DNA of 64,000 bases from Dokdonella_A sp966248875 (GTDB lineage: Bacteria > Pseudomonadota > Gammaproteobacteria > Xanthomonadales > Rhodanobacteraceae): contig CBINBI010000011.1 of NCBI GenBank assembly GCA_966248875.1, positions 3,432 to 67,431 on the forward strand, given 5' to 3'. The position numbers and the translations under genes are program-made. The first letter of the stretch is position 1, and each line of letters starts with the position of its first letter. The notes beneath the pieces were generated by a model. It was not told the DNA's origin. It did not search any database and saw only the letters and a program-made list of their open reading frames with translations. Positions 53,857 through 63,021 of the stretch are shown piece by piece.

Positions 53857-54477
53857 ATGATCCGACTGACGCTGCTCAAGGCATCCGCGGGCCGGCGCGT
53901 GCGCTGGAAGAACGACGGCGGCTGGACCACCGAGATTGCACGCGATCCCGCCGACTCCGCCGCGGAGTTCCGCTGGCGCGTCAGCATCGCCGACATCGAA
54001 GCCGACGGGCCGTTCTCGGAATTCCCGGACATCGAGCGCGAGCTGATACTGCTCGCCGGCAACGGCATCGAGCTCGACATCGGCGACGAACCGCCGCTGC
54101 GCCTCGGCGAGCGCTTCCAGCGCGCGCGCTTCGCCGGCGAAGCGCAGGTCGAGTGCCGACTGATCGCCGGCCCCACGCGCGACTTCAACGTCATGACACG
54201 CCGCGGCGACGTCCGGGCCGAGCTGCTGGCGCGCCCGCTGGTGGGCTCGATGGTGCTGTTCGCGGAAACGGATGTCGTGTGGATCGTTCACGCGCTGTCG
54301 GGTCGAGCCGAAGCGCGTGCGGGCGATGCGGAGGCGGCGATCGAGCCCGGCGACACGCTGCGCATCGACTTCGGCCGTGATCCGGGCCGCGTGGTCATCG
54401 AAGGCAGCGGCGAGATCGTGCTGGTCAAGCTCTCGCCCGCGGACGAGCACAACGGCGAAGCCCCGCCCGGCCCCTGA
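53857..54477 (+). CDS. hutD: HutD-family protein
   Basis: 206 residues with the HutD bicupin pattern: VRWKNDGGWTTEIARDP, FRWRVSIADIEADGPFSEFPDIERELILL, and RDFNVMTRRGD. HutD is thought to sense urocanate and modulate histidine use. No hutH/U/I genes are visible here, so the histidine link is only by family. The ATG at 53857 begins the conserved MIRLTLLKA. Confidence 0.88.
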   Translation: MIRLTLLKASAGRRVRWKNDGGWTTEIARDPADSAAEFRWRVSIADIEADGPFSEFPDIERELILLAGNGIELDIGDEPPLRLGERFQRARFAGEAQVECRLIAGPTRDFNVMTRRGDVRAELLARPLVGSMVLFAETDVVWIVHALSGRAEARAGDAEAAIEPGDTLRIDFGRDPGRVVIEGSGEIVLVKLSPADEHNGEAPPGP

Positions 54478-54494
54478 TTGCAGCGCGCGCGCCG

Positions 54495-55151
54495 CTACGT
54501 CGCCGCCCGCGTCTCGGCCGCGCGGCGCAGCCAGTATGCTGCCTCGTGGCCGCGGCCTGTTTCGAGCAGCACCGAAGCCAGGCTGCGCTGGCCGCGAAAA
54601 TCACCGGCCTCGGCCGACCTCCGGTACCAGCGATACGCCGCGGCCGCGTCGGCTTCGACACCGAGCCCTTCCTCGTAGCAGCGCCCTACCAGATTCATCG
54701 ACTTCGCGTGGCCGCGCTCGGCCGCGCGCAGGTACCACGCGAACGCGCGCGCCGGATCGCGCCGGGTGCCGCGTCCGGTGGCGAGCAGGTTGGCGTAGTT
54801 GTACATACCCCAGAGCGAGCCGCATTCCGCCGCGCGCCGATACCAGGCCGCGGCGAGCTCGGCGTTCGCTGGCGCCCCATGGCCGAGTTCGTGACAGCGT
54901 CCGACCATGTTCATGGCCTCGGCATGGCCGAGATTCGCGGCGAGCGTGTACCAGTACAGCCCTGCCGCCGCATCACGCTCGATGCCGCGACCTTCGGAGA
55001 GCATCTGCGCGTACAGCACCTGCGACTCGACGTCGCCGCGCCGCGCGAGCCGAAGCAGCGCCTCGGCGGCTGCGGCGGGATCGGTGCGCAGCAGGCCTGC
55101 GAGGTGCTCCGCGTCGGGCGCGACCGCGTCGTCGGCTGCCGCCTCAGACAT
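54495..55151 (-). CDS. Sel1-like repeat protein
   Basis: 218 residues. Several Sel1 repeats are visible: YWYTLAANLGHAEAMNMVGRCHE, AAWYRRAAECGSLWGMYNYANLL, AFAWYLRAAERGHAKSMNLVGRCYE and AYRWYRRSAEAGDFRGQRSL. Sel1-like proteins are protein-interaction modules. It starts eight bases before the PiuC stop and is part of the iron-uptake cluster, as in related organisms. Confidence 0.88.
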   Translation of the reverse strand: MSEAAADDAVAPDAEHLAGLLRTDPAAAAEALLRLARRGDVESQVLYAQMLSEGRGIERDAAAGLYWYTLAANLGHAEAMNMVGRCHELGHGAPANAELAAAWYRRAAECGSLWGMYNYANLLATGRGTRRDPARAFAWYLRAAERGHAKSMNLVGRCYEEGLGVEADAAAAYRWYRRSAEAGDFRGQRSLASVLLETGRGHEAAYWLRRAAETRAAT

Positions 55152-55830
55152 CCGACCACTCGCGCAGCAGGTTGTGGTAGACGCCGGTGAGGCGCACGAG
55201 CTCCGGCGCGCCGGGCACGCGCTGCGTCAGCTCCTGGATCGACACGTCGAGATCGAACAGCATGCGTCGCTGCGCGTCGGAGCGGACGAAGCTCTGGATC
55301 CAGAAGAAGGCGGCGACGCGCGCCCCGCGCGTGACCGGGCGCACCTCGTGCAGGCTCGAACCCGGATAAATGACGAGATCGCCGGCCGGCAGTTTCACGG
55401 CGTGCGCGCCGAACGTGTCCTCGATGACGAGCTCGCCGCCGTCGTAGTCCTCGGGAGACGACAGGAACAGCGTCGCGGAAAGATCCGTGCGCAGCGGCTG
55501 CGCGGGATTCGTGGAACGGTCGTAGCGGATCGCGTTGTCGACGTGGCTGCCGAACGCTTCGCCGCCCTCGTAGCGGTTGAAGAGCGGCGGATAGATGCGG
55601 CGCGGCAGCGCGCCGGCGAAGAAGGTCGGATTGCGTGCCAGCGCATCGAGAATCGTCGCGCCGAGCTCGCGCGCGACGGGATCGTCCTCGGCGAGCTGCC
55701 GGTTGTTCTTCGCAAGCGCGGACAGGTGGCCCGCGGTCACGCGGCCATCGCGCCACTCCGCCGCGTCGAGACGCCGGCGGCAGGCCGCCACCTGATCGGC
55801 CGTGAGGACATTGGCGACGTGCAGCAGCAT
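55144..55830 (-). CDS. PiuC-type Fe(II)/2-oxoglutarate dioxygenase (PKHD-type hydroxylase)
   Basis: 228 residues. The metal triad is HVD...H: His-Val-Asp in FGSHVDNAIRYDR and a distal His in SSLHEVRPVTRG, with the later R-V-A-A-F-F-W-I-Q-S. PiuC partners with siderophore receptors and may modify the siderophore or receptor. The start ATG overlaps nothing upstream and is 22 bases after the receptor's stop. Confidence 0.88.
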   Translation of the reverse strand: MLLHVANVLTADQVAACRRRLDAAEWRDGRVTAGHLSALAKNNRQLAEDDPVARELGATILDALARNPTFFAGALPRRIYPPLFNRYEGGEAFGSHVDNAIRYDRSTNPAQPLRTDLSATLFLSSPEDYDGGELVIEDTFGAHAVKLPAGDLVIYPGSSLHEVRPVTRGARVAAFFWIQSFVRSDAQRRMLFDLDVSIQELTQRVPGAPELVRLTGVYHNLLREWSDV

Positions 55831-55851
55831 GCAGTCTCGTTTTCCGCCGAT

Positions 55852-58164
55852 TCAGAACTTGAAATTCGCCGTCAGCACCGCCGAGCGGCCCGGCGCGACG
55901 GAGGCGTAGTGATTCTGATACGCCTTGTCGAAATACAGCTTGTCGGTCAGGTTCTGGATGTTGAGCTGAAAGTTGAAATGATCGTTCACGGCATAGGCCG
56001 CCATCGCGTCGAAGCGCGTGTAGGCCGGCACCCATTTCGTGTTCGCCGTGTTGCCGTAGACCTTCGAAGTGTAGAACGCGCCCGCGCCGATCGTGAAATT
56101 CGGCAGCACCTGATACGTCGTCCACAGCGTCGCGGCATCTTCCGGCGTGTTCGGGAAGCGGTTGCCCTCGTCCGGGCTCGGCACGAACACCGGATCGTCG
56201 GACGTGCCGACGTTGACGAAACCGGCATCGACCAGCTCGCTGTCGAGATGCGTGTAGCCGCCGAACACCTTCCAGCGTTCGGTGATCTCGCCGGTGATGC
56301 CGAATTCGACGCCATCGACGCGCTTCTCGCCCGCGAGCTGCGTCGTGCCGTTGTCGGTCGCGACGCGCGCGTTGGTGATGTCGGAGCGGAACACCGCTGC
56401 CGTCAGCGACAGGCGACCGTCCAGGACGTCCCACTTCACGCCGATCTCGGCGTTTCTGCTCTTGAGCGGATCGAGGTCCGCGATCGCGGCTGTGATGTTC
56501 GCATTGTCGCCGGAGGCGCCTTCACCGTTGGCCGCTCCGGACGGGCTCGACGCGGTGCCCCAGGACGCATAGACGCTCGCGTTCTGCACCGGCTTGTAGA
56601 CGAGGCCGACCTGGTACGTCCAGAGATCGGCGTCGTTCTCGACGCGCGCGGCCGGTGCGCTCGAGGTGGCGATCAGATCGGCCTTGGTCGAATAGCTGTC
56701 GAAGCGCGCGCCGACGTTGAGCAGCCATTGCTCGCTGAGCGTCATCGTGTCGAACGCGTAAGCCGAGCGCGTGTTCGTCGTGTAGACGTTCGGATCGTTC
56801 CTGCGCGCGATCGTGCCGAGCCAGGGATCGTGCGGGTTCGGATGATCGAGCGGCGTGCAGAGGAAATCCTCGACGAGCTGCGGATTGGAACAGTCGCGCG
56901 TCGTGATGCCGTCGGGATTCGTGACGATGTACTGATCGACTTCGGTATGCTCGTGATCGAGCTCGATGCCGAGCGCGACGTCGTGGCGCACGCGGCCCGT
57001 TTCGAGAGCGCCGGTGAGGTCGGTCTGGTTCGCCGCCGTCTTCGTCGCGGTGACGCGCGATTTCGCGGCCCGGTAGACGTAGCCGTTGGTCAGCAGATTG
57101 CCGACGCTGTCGTCGGGATTCGTCCAGATGTAGTCGTTCGCGGTGCGGCCGTAGCGCGTCGTGTTGGTGAGAGTCCAGTCGTCGCCGAACTCGTGCACGA
57201 CGCGCAGCGTGCCGATGTCGGCCTTGGTCTTGCGGAAATCGCGGTCGAAGAGGCCGTAGAAATTCTCGCGGTCGACATCGGCCGGGCTGCCGTCGCCGTT
57301 GAGTCCCGCGTTCGGATTCGTCGCGGGGAACGGATTGTTGAACGGAATGCCGCTGTCGGGCGTGTCGTCCGTGGTGAGGTGGTAATAGCTCAGCGTTGCG
57401 CGAGTCGGAGAATTCATGCCGAACGTGACGGACGGCGCGATGCCCCAGCGGCTGACGTCGGGTCCGTCGCGGCCCGGCACGTCGGCCTCGTGGCCCATTA
57501 GATTGACGCGGAACGCGACGTCATCCGTGAGCACGTGATTCGCATCGACGGTGGCGCGCCGGTACTGATCCGTGCCCACCCCGACGCTTCCGGCCATGAA
57601 GTCGTCCGCGTGCGGCGTCTTGGTCGCGATGTTGACGCTGCCGCCGATGGCGCCGCGACCCGTGTAGGCGGAGCTCGGGCCTTTCGTCACGTCGATCTGC
57701 TCGATATCGAACGCTTCGCGCGATTGCGAGCCGACGTCGCGGATGCCGTCGACGTAGATGTCGGCGCCGGCGTCATAGCCGCGGATGAACGGACGGTCGC
57801 CCACCGGATTGCCACCCTCGCCCGCACCGAACGTGATGCCGGGCACCGTGCGCAGCGCATCGAGCAGCGTCGTCGAGGCGGTGTCCTGAATTACCGCCTG
57901 CGGCACGATTGTGACCGAGCGCGGCGTGTCCAGCAGCGGCGCGGTGAACTTCGGCGACGAGGGCTCGGCGGCGTCGTGGCCGTTGACGCTGACCGTATCG
58001 AGCTCTGCGACGCTCCGGCGCCGGTCTGCGGCGGCATCGTCCGGCGTCGCGGACGACAGGTCTTCCGCGGCGTGACCCGCGATCGGAGCCAGCGCGGCGA
58101 GCGCGGTGGCGAGCAGGCGGCGCGGCGCCGCGGGAATGGAAACGATGAATTTGTCCGACGACAT
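55852..58164 (-). CDS. TonB-dependent siderophore receptor
   Basis: 770 residues. An N-terminal region (residues 1-35) is a signal sequence; ELDTVSVNGHDAAEP resembles a TonB box and plug start. The plug domain has IRGYDAGADIYVDGIRD and the barrel ends in the terminal aromatic F (ANFKF). It belongs to the catecholate or Fiu-like receptors. A Fur-box candidate lies 90 bases upstream. The ATG at 58164 is preferred because it begins the signal peptide; the ORF extends further upstream but shows no domain there. Confidence 0.92.
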   Translation of the reverse strand: MSSDKFIVSIPAAPRRLLATALAALAPIAGHAAEDLSSATPDDAAADRRRSVAELDTVSVNGHDAAEPSSPKFTAPLLDTPRSVTIVPQAVIQDTASTTLLDALRTVPGITFGAGEGGNPVGDRPFIRGYDAGADIYVDGIRDVGSQSREAFDIEQIDVTKGPSSAYTGRGAIGGSVNIATKTPHADDFMAGSVGVGTDQYRRATVDANHVLTDDVAFRVNLMGHEADVPGRDGPDVSRWGIAPSVTFGMNSPTRATLSYYHLTTDDTPDSGIPFNNPFPATNPNAGLNGDGSPADVDRENFYGLFDRDFRKTKADIGTLRVVHEFGDDWTLTNTTRYGRTANDYIWTNPDDSVGNLLTNGYVYRAAKSRVTATKTAANQTDLTGALETGRVRHDVALGIELDHEHTEVDQYIVTNPDGITTRDCSNPQLVEDFLCTPLDHPNPHDPWLGTIARRNDPNVYTTNTRSAYAFDTMTLSEQWLLNVGARFDSYSTKADLIATSSAPAARVENDADLWTYQVGLVYKPVQNASVYASWGTASSPSGAANGEGASGDNANITAAIADLDPLKSRNAEIGVKWDVLDGRLSLTAAVFRSDITNARVATDNGTTQLAGEKRVDGVEFGITGEITERWKVFGGYTHLDSELVDAGFVNVGTSDDPVFVPSPDEGNRFPNTPEDAATLWTTYQVLPNFTIGAGAFYTSKVYGNTANTKWVPAYTRFDAMAAYAVNDHFNFQLNIQNLTDKLYFDKAYQNHYASVAPGRSAVLTANFKF

Positions 58165-58253
58165 CGAATGCCCTGAATGCTGGTTCTTCTTTCGACGCGT
58201 GTGCGGCGGCGGCGGCGTTCGCTGCTTTGTGCGTCTTGAAATATACTTCAAGT

Positions 58254-58272
58254 GATAATGATTCTCAATCAT
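58254..58272. promoter_or_regulatory. Fur box upstream of the siderophore receptor
   Basis: GATAATGATTCTCAATCAT at 58254-58272 matches 14 or more positions of the Fur consensus (GATAATGATAATCATTATC). It sits 90 bases upstream of the receptor start. Fur with Fe(II) would repress transcription, so the receptor, PiuC and Sel1 would be induced by iron limitation. Confidence 0.75.
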
Positions 58273-58364
58273 ATTCGCATCGGAAGACTGCGGCGAAGCG
58301 TCGCGGCATTCGGTCCCGGCGATCTCTTCTCGCAGCGAGTGCGTCGCAGCTCGTGGCGTTCCGC

Positions 58365-59519
58365 CTAAGCCTTGTCGAGCACCGGGCGCGGCAGCGCCGG
58401 ACGATCCGAAGCAATGGCCGCATGGCTGCGTGCTTTCGCCGTTGCCCGTCGCTGCAGCCACATCCAGAAGCCGGTGACCGCGAAAAACGGCATGGCGAGC
58501 GCCGCGAGCGCCATCGCGATCCGGCCCGGACGCCCTAAGAATTCACCCGAGTGCAGCGGAAACAGGCTCGAGACGAAACGCCTCCCGCGCGGCAGCTCGG
58601 CATAGAGAGCCCTGCCGACGACCTGCCCCGCTTCCGCATCGATTTTCAGCGTGTTCCAGGCGCGGCCATGCGGGCTCTCCTGCGTCTGGTAGCGGATCTC
58701 GACCGGCGCGCCCGCATCGCCCGGGAGCGCGAGCGTCGCGCGCGTGGCATCCGGTGCCTCGCGGCGAAACGTCGTCCACGCCGCGTCCAGCGTCGACGCC
58801 GGCAATTCCGTGCGCGCTTCGGCGGCCGGCCGCCGCATCGGCGTGGTCACGCCCGCGATGCGGTTGATCGCATCGCGATAGAAGTCGTACGACCACCAGA
58901 GCCCGGTCAGCGCGGCGACGAGATAGAACGCGAGCAGCCACGTAGCGCTGACCGCGTGCAGATGCCACAGGAACGGGCGGCCGCGCAGCTTCGTATTGAA
59001 CGTCAGCCACGCGCGCAGCGAGCGTGCGCGGCGCGGCCGGCGCAGCAGGAGCCCGGTGATCGCGAGCAGGATCAGCGTCAACGTGCTGGCGCCGACGATC
59101 TGCTTGCCCACGGGGCCCGCTGCGAGGTTGCGGTGCAAGCGCTCGGCGGTTTCGAAAAACGCCGTGCCGTGCGGCCCGTCCAGCACCGCTCCGGTGAACG
59201 GATCGACGGCGACCTGCATGGCTCCGCGCTCGCGTCCCTTCGCCATGCGCACGATCAGCGCCGCGTCGTCACCTTCCCAGGCGATGCTGCGCGCCTGCAG
59301 GTCGGGATGTGCAGTCTTTGCCGCTGCAACGAGCGTGCTGAGCGGTTTCGTCTCCTGGCCTTGCGCGGTGACTTCGAGCTGCGGATTCATGAGCCGCATC
59401 AGCTCGGGCTCGAATCCGATCGCCGCGCCGGTCACGCCGACCAGCGCGAGCACGAGCCCCGCGACGAGACCGCCGATCCAGTGCAGGCGGAACAGGATGC
59501 GCTTGAGCGTGAGCGGCAT
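58365..59519 (-). CDS. PepSY-domain inner-membrane protein (PiuB-like)
   Basis: 384 residues. PepSY_TM architecture: helix near residue 10-35 (HWIGGLVAGLVLALVGVTGAAIG), a periplasmic domain, helices near 150-165 and 190-215 (ATWLLAFYLVAALTGLWWSYDF), a second periplasmic domain and a final helix (MALAALAMPFFAVTGFWMW). It is often adjacent to siderophore receptors and thought to reduce or release iron. The ATG at 59519 is used. Confidence 0.87.
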   Translation of the reverse strand: MPLTLKRILFRLHWIGGLVAGLVLALVGVTGAAIGFEPELMRLMNPQLEVTAQGQETKPLSTLVAAAKTAHPDLQARSIAWEGDDAALIVRMAKGRERGAMQVAVDPFTGAVLDGPHGTAFFETAERLHRNLAAGPVGKQIVGASTLTLILLAITGLLLRRPRRARSLRAWLTFNTKLRGRPFLWHLHAVSATWLLAFYLVAALTGLWWSYDFYRDAINRIAGVTTPMRRPAAEARTELPASTLDAAWTTFRREAPDATRATLALPGDAGAPVEIRYQTQESPHGRAWNTLKIDAEAGQVVGRALYAELPRGRRFVSSLFPLHSGEFLGRPGRIAMALAALAMPFFAVTGFWMWLQRRATAKARSHAAIASDRPALPRPVLDKA

Positions 59520-59680
59520 GACTGTGGAAATCCGGAGAGATCTGGAAGCCGTCGCGGAACGCCGGCGCGACGGCGCGCGTGAAAAGACCGCGACGACGGG
59601 TTGCCTCGCACCTCCTGCTCGGAATGCGGGCGCAGCGACATCGCATTCGCGAGAGCTCGATGACGAGCGATTCAAACACA

Positions 59681-59699
59681 AATGCGAATCAGTCGCAAT
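59681..59699. promoter_or_regulatory. Candidate Fur box upstream of the PepSY gene
   Basis: TGCGAAT-C-AGTCGCA at 59683-59697 is a 7-1-7 near-palindrome in an AT-rich patch, 164 bases upstream of the PepSY start. It resembles non-canonical Fur sites in xanthomonads. Weaker than the site at 58254. Confidence 0.45.
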
Positions 59700-59744
59700 A
59701 TTATTGACGGCACGCCCCGCGCCTGGACGACGCCGTCGACGCGC

Positions 59745-60062
59745 TCAGTCCCAGCGGTCGTCCCGCGTGTACACGATGCCGTCTTCGACCTTGACGGGAA
59801 ACGTCGCCGTCGGCTCGTACGCCGGCGGCGTCAGCGCTTCGCCGGTGATGATGTCGAAGCGCGCGCCGTGGCGCGGGCATTCGATCTGGCGGCCCTCGAT
59901 GACGCCGCCGGTCAGCTCACCGCCATCGTGCGTGCAGATGTCCTCGATCGCGTAAAGATCGCCGTCGATGTTGAACACGGCGATCGGCGTGTCGCCGTCG
60001 TAGACGACGCGGTATTCGCCGGGCAGTAGCTCGGCCGTGGAACAGACGCGGATCCAGTTCAT
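59745..60062 (-). CDS. Rieske [2Fe-2S] ferredoxin-like protein
   Basis: 105 residues. Rieske ligands are in ICTHDGGELTGG and IECPRHGARFDIITGEA. This small ferredoxin type is often part of SUF operons or an oxygenase ferredoxin. The ATG at 60062 is preferred over a GTG at 60074. It is on the same strand as the SUF operon but separated by a 700-base region containing a decayed locus on the other strand, so it may have its own promoter. Confidence 0.85.
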   Translation of the reverse strand: MNWIRVCSTAELLPGEYRVVYDGDTPIAVFNIDGDLYAIEDICTHDGGELTGGVIEGRQIECPRHGARFDIITGEALTPPAYEPTATFPVKVEDGIVYTRDDRWD

Positions 60063-60309
60063 GGGCGAAGGCACCGGCGTGGATCAAAGATCATCGTGTC
60101 CTCGTTTTTCAGCAAGGCGGCGTCGGCCAGCGATAGCGCGACATCCGCGCCAATGCAAGGGGCGGCAAAGGCGGCTCCAAGCCCGCACTGGCTCCATCCG
60201 CGGTTGACAGCGGTCTAGCGCGCCGGTTCTGCCGCTTCCGGCAGCCATGTCGCGAATCGTGCGGCATGCCGGGCGCTTTCGCGGTTTCGTGTAACGGGGA
60301 GGAAACATC

Positions 60310-60731
60310 ATGCGGGTTGCAAAGGACGAGATCGATGTCCGGCTGGAAATCGAAGGCGCCGTCGTACGCCAGCGCCTGAATTTCGGCGGCGCGAGTGGCT
60401 ACGGCAGGATCAGCGGCGGAATATTTCACGCTTTCGGCCGGAGATGACCGACGCATTCCGTCGCAAGATCGAGGCGTGTTTCTCTACGATCGGCGAACGC
60501 CTGGCCGGCTGTCTCGAAGAGGCGAAGCTGGCGGGAAAGTTACCTGCCGGCACCGATACGCCTCAGATTGCGAATCTGATCGTCGACTGCTGGGAAGGCG
60601 CCGCGCTGCGCAGCCGCCTGCGACGAAATTCGGCATCCCTGCGCGCGATGCTGGACTTCTGCCTGCGCTCGATTCATCTGCCGGACGAGCGCGATGCGGC
60701 ACGCCCACGCGCCGGACGAACGCCCGAATGA
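60310..60731 (+). pseudogene. Decayed locus: start of a cupin-like gene joined to the end of a TetR regulator
   Basis: A 45-codon frame from ATG 60310 (preceded by GGGGAGGA) encodes MRVAKDEIDVRLEIEGAVVR..., the start of a cupin-like family I recall, and stops at 60447. In another frame of the same bases the expected continuation AEYFTLSAGD is readable, implying a frameshift near 60418. From 60444 a 95-residue frame (MTDAFRRKIEACFSTIGERLAGCL...) matches the C-terminal ligand domain of TetR proteins, without any DNA-binding domain. The two frames overlap by ATGA. Together they look like a deletion that joined two genes and left non-functional parts. Confidence 0.6.
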
Positions 60732-60759
60732 CTCGTCATCCGGTCCTCGCGCGTCCCGC

Positions 60760-61302
60760 CTACAGCGGCTTCACCAGAAGCTCGAAGCGAAGATCGTCGC
60801 GCTTCGGAATCCCGAAGCGCTCGTCGCCGTACGGAAACGGCGAATAGAGGCCGGTGCGGCGATAGCCGCGGCGCTCGTACCACGCGATCAGCTCTTCGCG
60901 CAGCGAGATGACGGTCATCTGCATCTCACGGCAGTGCCACTGTTCGCGCGCGATGCGCTCGGCTTCGGCCAGCACCGCGCGGCCGATGCCGCCGCCCTGG
61001 AGCTCCGGCCGCACCGAGAACATGCCGAAGTAGGCGACGTCATCGCGCCGCTCGAGGTTGGCGCAGGCGAGCAGCCCGTCTTCGCGCTCGGCGAGCAGGA
61101 TGCAGCTGCCCTCGCCTTCGATCAGCGCGGCCACGCCAGCGGGATCGGTGCGCTGGCCGTCGAGGAGATCGGCTTCGGTCGTCCAGCCGCGACGGCTCGC
61201 CTCGCCGCGATACGCCGATTCGACGAGAGCGACGATCGCCTCGACATCGGCCGAAGTCGCAAAGCGGAATGTCGTCACCGCGCGCTCGGCGACCGGGCTC
61301 AT
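60760..61302 (-). CDS. GNAT acetyltransferase in the SUF operon
   Basis: 180 residues. RFATSADVEAIVALVESAYRGE opens the domain, and the acetyl-CoA loop is FSVRPELQGGGIGRAVLAEAE, followed by YERRGYRRTG. The ATG at 61302 overlaps the sufU stop by four bases (ATGA), so it is the last gene of the SUF transcript. The substrate is unknown; its place suggests a role linked to Fe-S assembly or simply cotranscription. Confidence 0.87.
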   Translation of the reverse strand: MSPVAERAVTTFRFATSADVEAIVALVESAYRGEASRRGWTTEADLLDGQRTDPAGVAALIEGEGSCILLAEREDGLLACANLERRDDVAYFGMFSVRPELQGGGIGRAVLAEAERIAREQWHCREMQMTVISLREELIAWYERRGYRRTGLYSPFPYGDERFGIPKRDDLRFELLVKPL

Positions 61303-61751
61303 GCGGTCTCCGTGCTGACGCGCGCCGTGCCTGCCAGCGCCGCACGCAAGGTCGCCCAGGGAAGCTCCGCGCACTTGCGCCGCGACGGATGACGATGCAG
61401 CTCGCGCATCGCGTTGAGCGGGCCCAGCGAGAGGTCTTCGCCGAGATCGCCGTTCAGCAGGCGCCCGAACGGCGCGTGCAACGTCGCGACATCGTCGGCG
61501 CCGCGGCCCTGGACCAGCTCGCTCAGCATCGATGCGGTCGCAGTGGTGATCGCACAGGCCTGGCCGGAAAAGCGCATGCCGACGATGCGGCCGTCCGCAC
61601 AGCGAAGCTCGATGCGCAGCGCATCGCCGCAGAGCGGGTTCACGCCGTCCGCCGCGTGCGTCCAGCCGGCCAGCTCGCCGCGGTTGCGCGGGTGCCGGTA
61701 ATGGTCGAGGACGAGCTGCTGGTAGAGGTTCGCGGCCGACATCGGCTTCAT
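61299..61751 (-). CDS. sufU: SufU/IscU-type Fe-S scaffold or sulfur-transfer protein
   Basis: 150 residues. NifU_N-fold with cysteines in NPLCGDAL, GQACAITTA and RKCAEL, and QQLVLDHYRHPRNRG at the start. SufU accepts sulfur from SufS or scaffolds clusters. Two starts are close (61751 and 61742); the longer MKPMSAANLYQ is common in the family. The gap to sufS is 22 bases and it overlaps GNAT by ATGA. Confidence 0.88.
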   Translation of the reverse strand: MKPMSAANLYQQLVLDHYRHPRNRGELAGWTHAADGVNPLCGDALRIELRCADGRIVGMRFSGQACAITTATASMLSELVQGRGADDVATLHAPFGRLLNGDLGEDLSLGPLNAMRELHRHPSRRKCAELPWATLRAALAGTARVSTETA

Positions 61752-61773
61752 TCTAGCGTCGCGCCCGATGCGG

Positions 61774-63021
61774 TCACCCGAGCAGCTTGCGCACGCGCCC
61801 GATGGCCTCGACGAAGCGGTCGACTTCCTCGCGCGTGTTGTAGAACGAAAGCGAAGCGCGCACGGTCGCCGGCACACCGTAAAACCGCATCAGCGGATGC
61901 GCGCAATGGTGCCCGGAGCGCACCGCGATACCCTCGTGATCGAGCAGCGTCGCAAGATCGTGTGCGTGCGCATCCTCGATCAGGAACGAGATCACCGCCG
62001 CCTTGTGCTTCGCCTCACCGAAGATGCGAAGCCCGGGAACAGTCTTCAGGGCCGCCGTCGCGTAATCGAGCAGGTCCCGCTCCGCGGCGGCGATGCGATC
62101 GCGGCCGATCGACTCCATGTAGTCGATCGCGGCACCGAGCCCGACGAAGCCCGCGATGTTCGGCGTGCCGGCCTCGAAGCGGTGCGGCGGATCGGCGAAT
62201 GTCGTGCCTTCGAAGCGCACCTCGCGGATCATCTCGCCGCCGCCGAAGAACGGCGGCATGTCGCGCAGGAGCTCTTTGCGCGCCCACAGCGCGCCGGTGC
62301 CGGTCGGCCCGAACATCTTGTGGCCGGTCAGCGCGTAGAAATCGCAGCCGAGCGCGCGCACGTCCACCGGCATGTGCGGCAGCGCCTGCGAGCCGTCGAC
62401 GAGCAGCGGAATGCCGCGCTTTCTCGCCGCGCGGGCGAGCTCGGCGACGGGGTTGACCGTGCCGAGCACGTTCGACACGTGCACGACGCCAGCGAGCCTG
62501 ACGCGAGGCGTAAGAAGCTCGACGAACTTCTCGACGATGAGCTCGCCCTGCTCGGTGATCGGTGCCACCTTGAGCTTCGCGCCACTGCGCTCGCAGACGA
62601 TCTGCCACGGCACGATGTTCGCGTGATGCTCCATCGTCGTGACGACGATCTCGTCGCCGGGCTGGATGCGCGGCAAAAGATAGCTGTACGCGACGAGGTT
62701 GATGGCCTGCGTCGTGCCGCTCGTGAAGACGATCTCGTCACGCGACGGCGCGTTGATGAAGCGCGCCAGCTTGTCGCGGGTTCCCTCGTACGCGCTGGTC
62801 GCCTCCTCGCCCAGCGTATGCACGGCGCGCGACACATTCGCATTGTGCCGTCGGTAGAAATCGTCCACCGCGTCGATGACAGCCTGCGGCTTCTGCGACG
62901 TGTTCGCATTGTCGAAGTAGACGAGCGGCTTGCCGTTGACGGTGCGCGCGAGCAGCGGGAAATCCGCGCGGATGCGCGCGACGTCGAGCGGCGCCGGCAA
63001 GTCGCTCGGGCGCGCGCTCAT
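61774..63021 (-). CDS. sufS: Cysteine desulfurase SufS
   Basis: 415 residues. PLP lysine in ALTGHKMFGPTGTG, catalytic Cys in RSGHHCAHPLM, with the class V signatures YFDNANTSQKPQ and TTMEHHANIVPWQ. It removes sulfur from cysteine for Fe-S assembly. The ATG at 63021 overlaps the cupin stop by four bases, and it is followed by sufU. Confidence 0.95.
   Translation of the reverse strand: MSARPSDLPAPLDVARIRADFPLLARTVNGKPLVYFDNANTSQKPQAVIDAVDDFYRRHNANVSRAVHTLGEEATSAYEGTRDKLARFINAPSRDEIVFTSGTTQAINLVAYSYLLPRIQPGDEIVVTTMEHHANIVPWQIVCERSGAKLKVAPITEQGELIVEKFVELLTPRVRLAGVVHVSNVLGTVNPVAELARAARKRGIPLLVDGSQALPHMPVDVRALGCDFYALTGHKMFGPTGTGALWARKELLRDMPPFFGGGEMIREVRFEGTTFADPPHRFEAGTPNIAGFVGLGAAIDYMESIGRDRIAAAERDLLDYATAALKTVPGLRIFGEAKHKAAVISFLIEDAHAHDLATLLDHEGIAVRSGHHCAHPLMRFYGVPATVRASLSFYNTREEVDRFVEAIGRVRKLLG

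Noticed and set aside
60310..60447. A real 45-residue protein gene
   Set aside because: The frame breaks where the expected family sequence continues in another frame, so it reads as a decayed gene rather than a small gene, despite a good ribosome-binding site.
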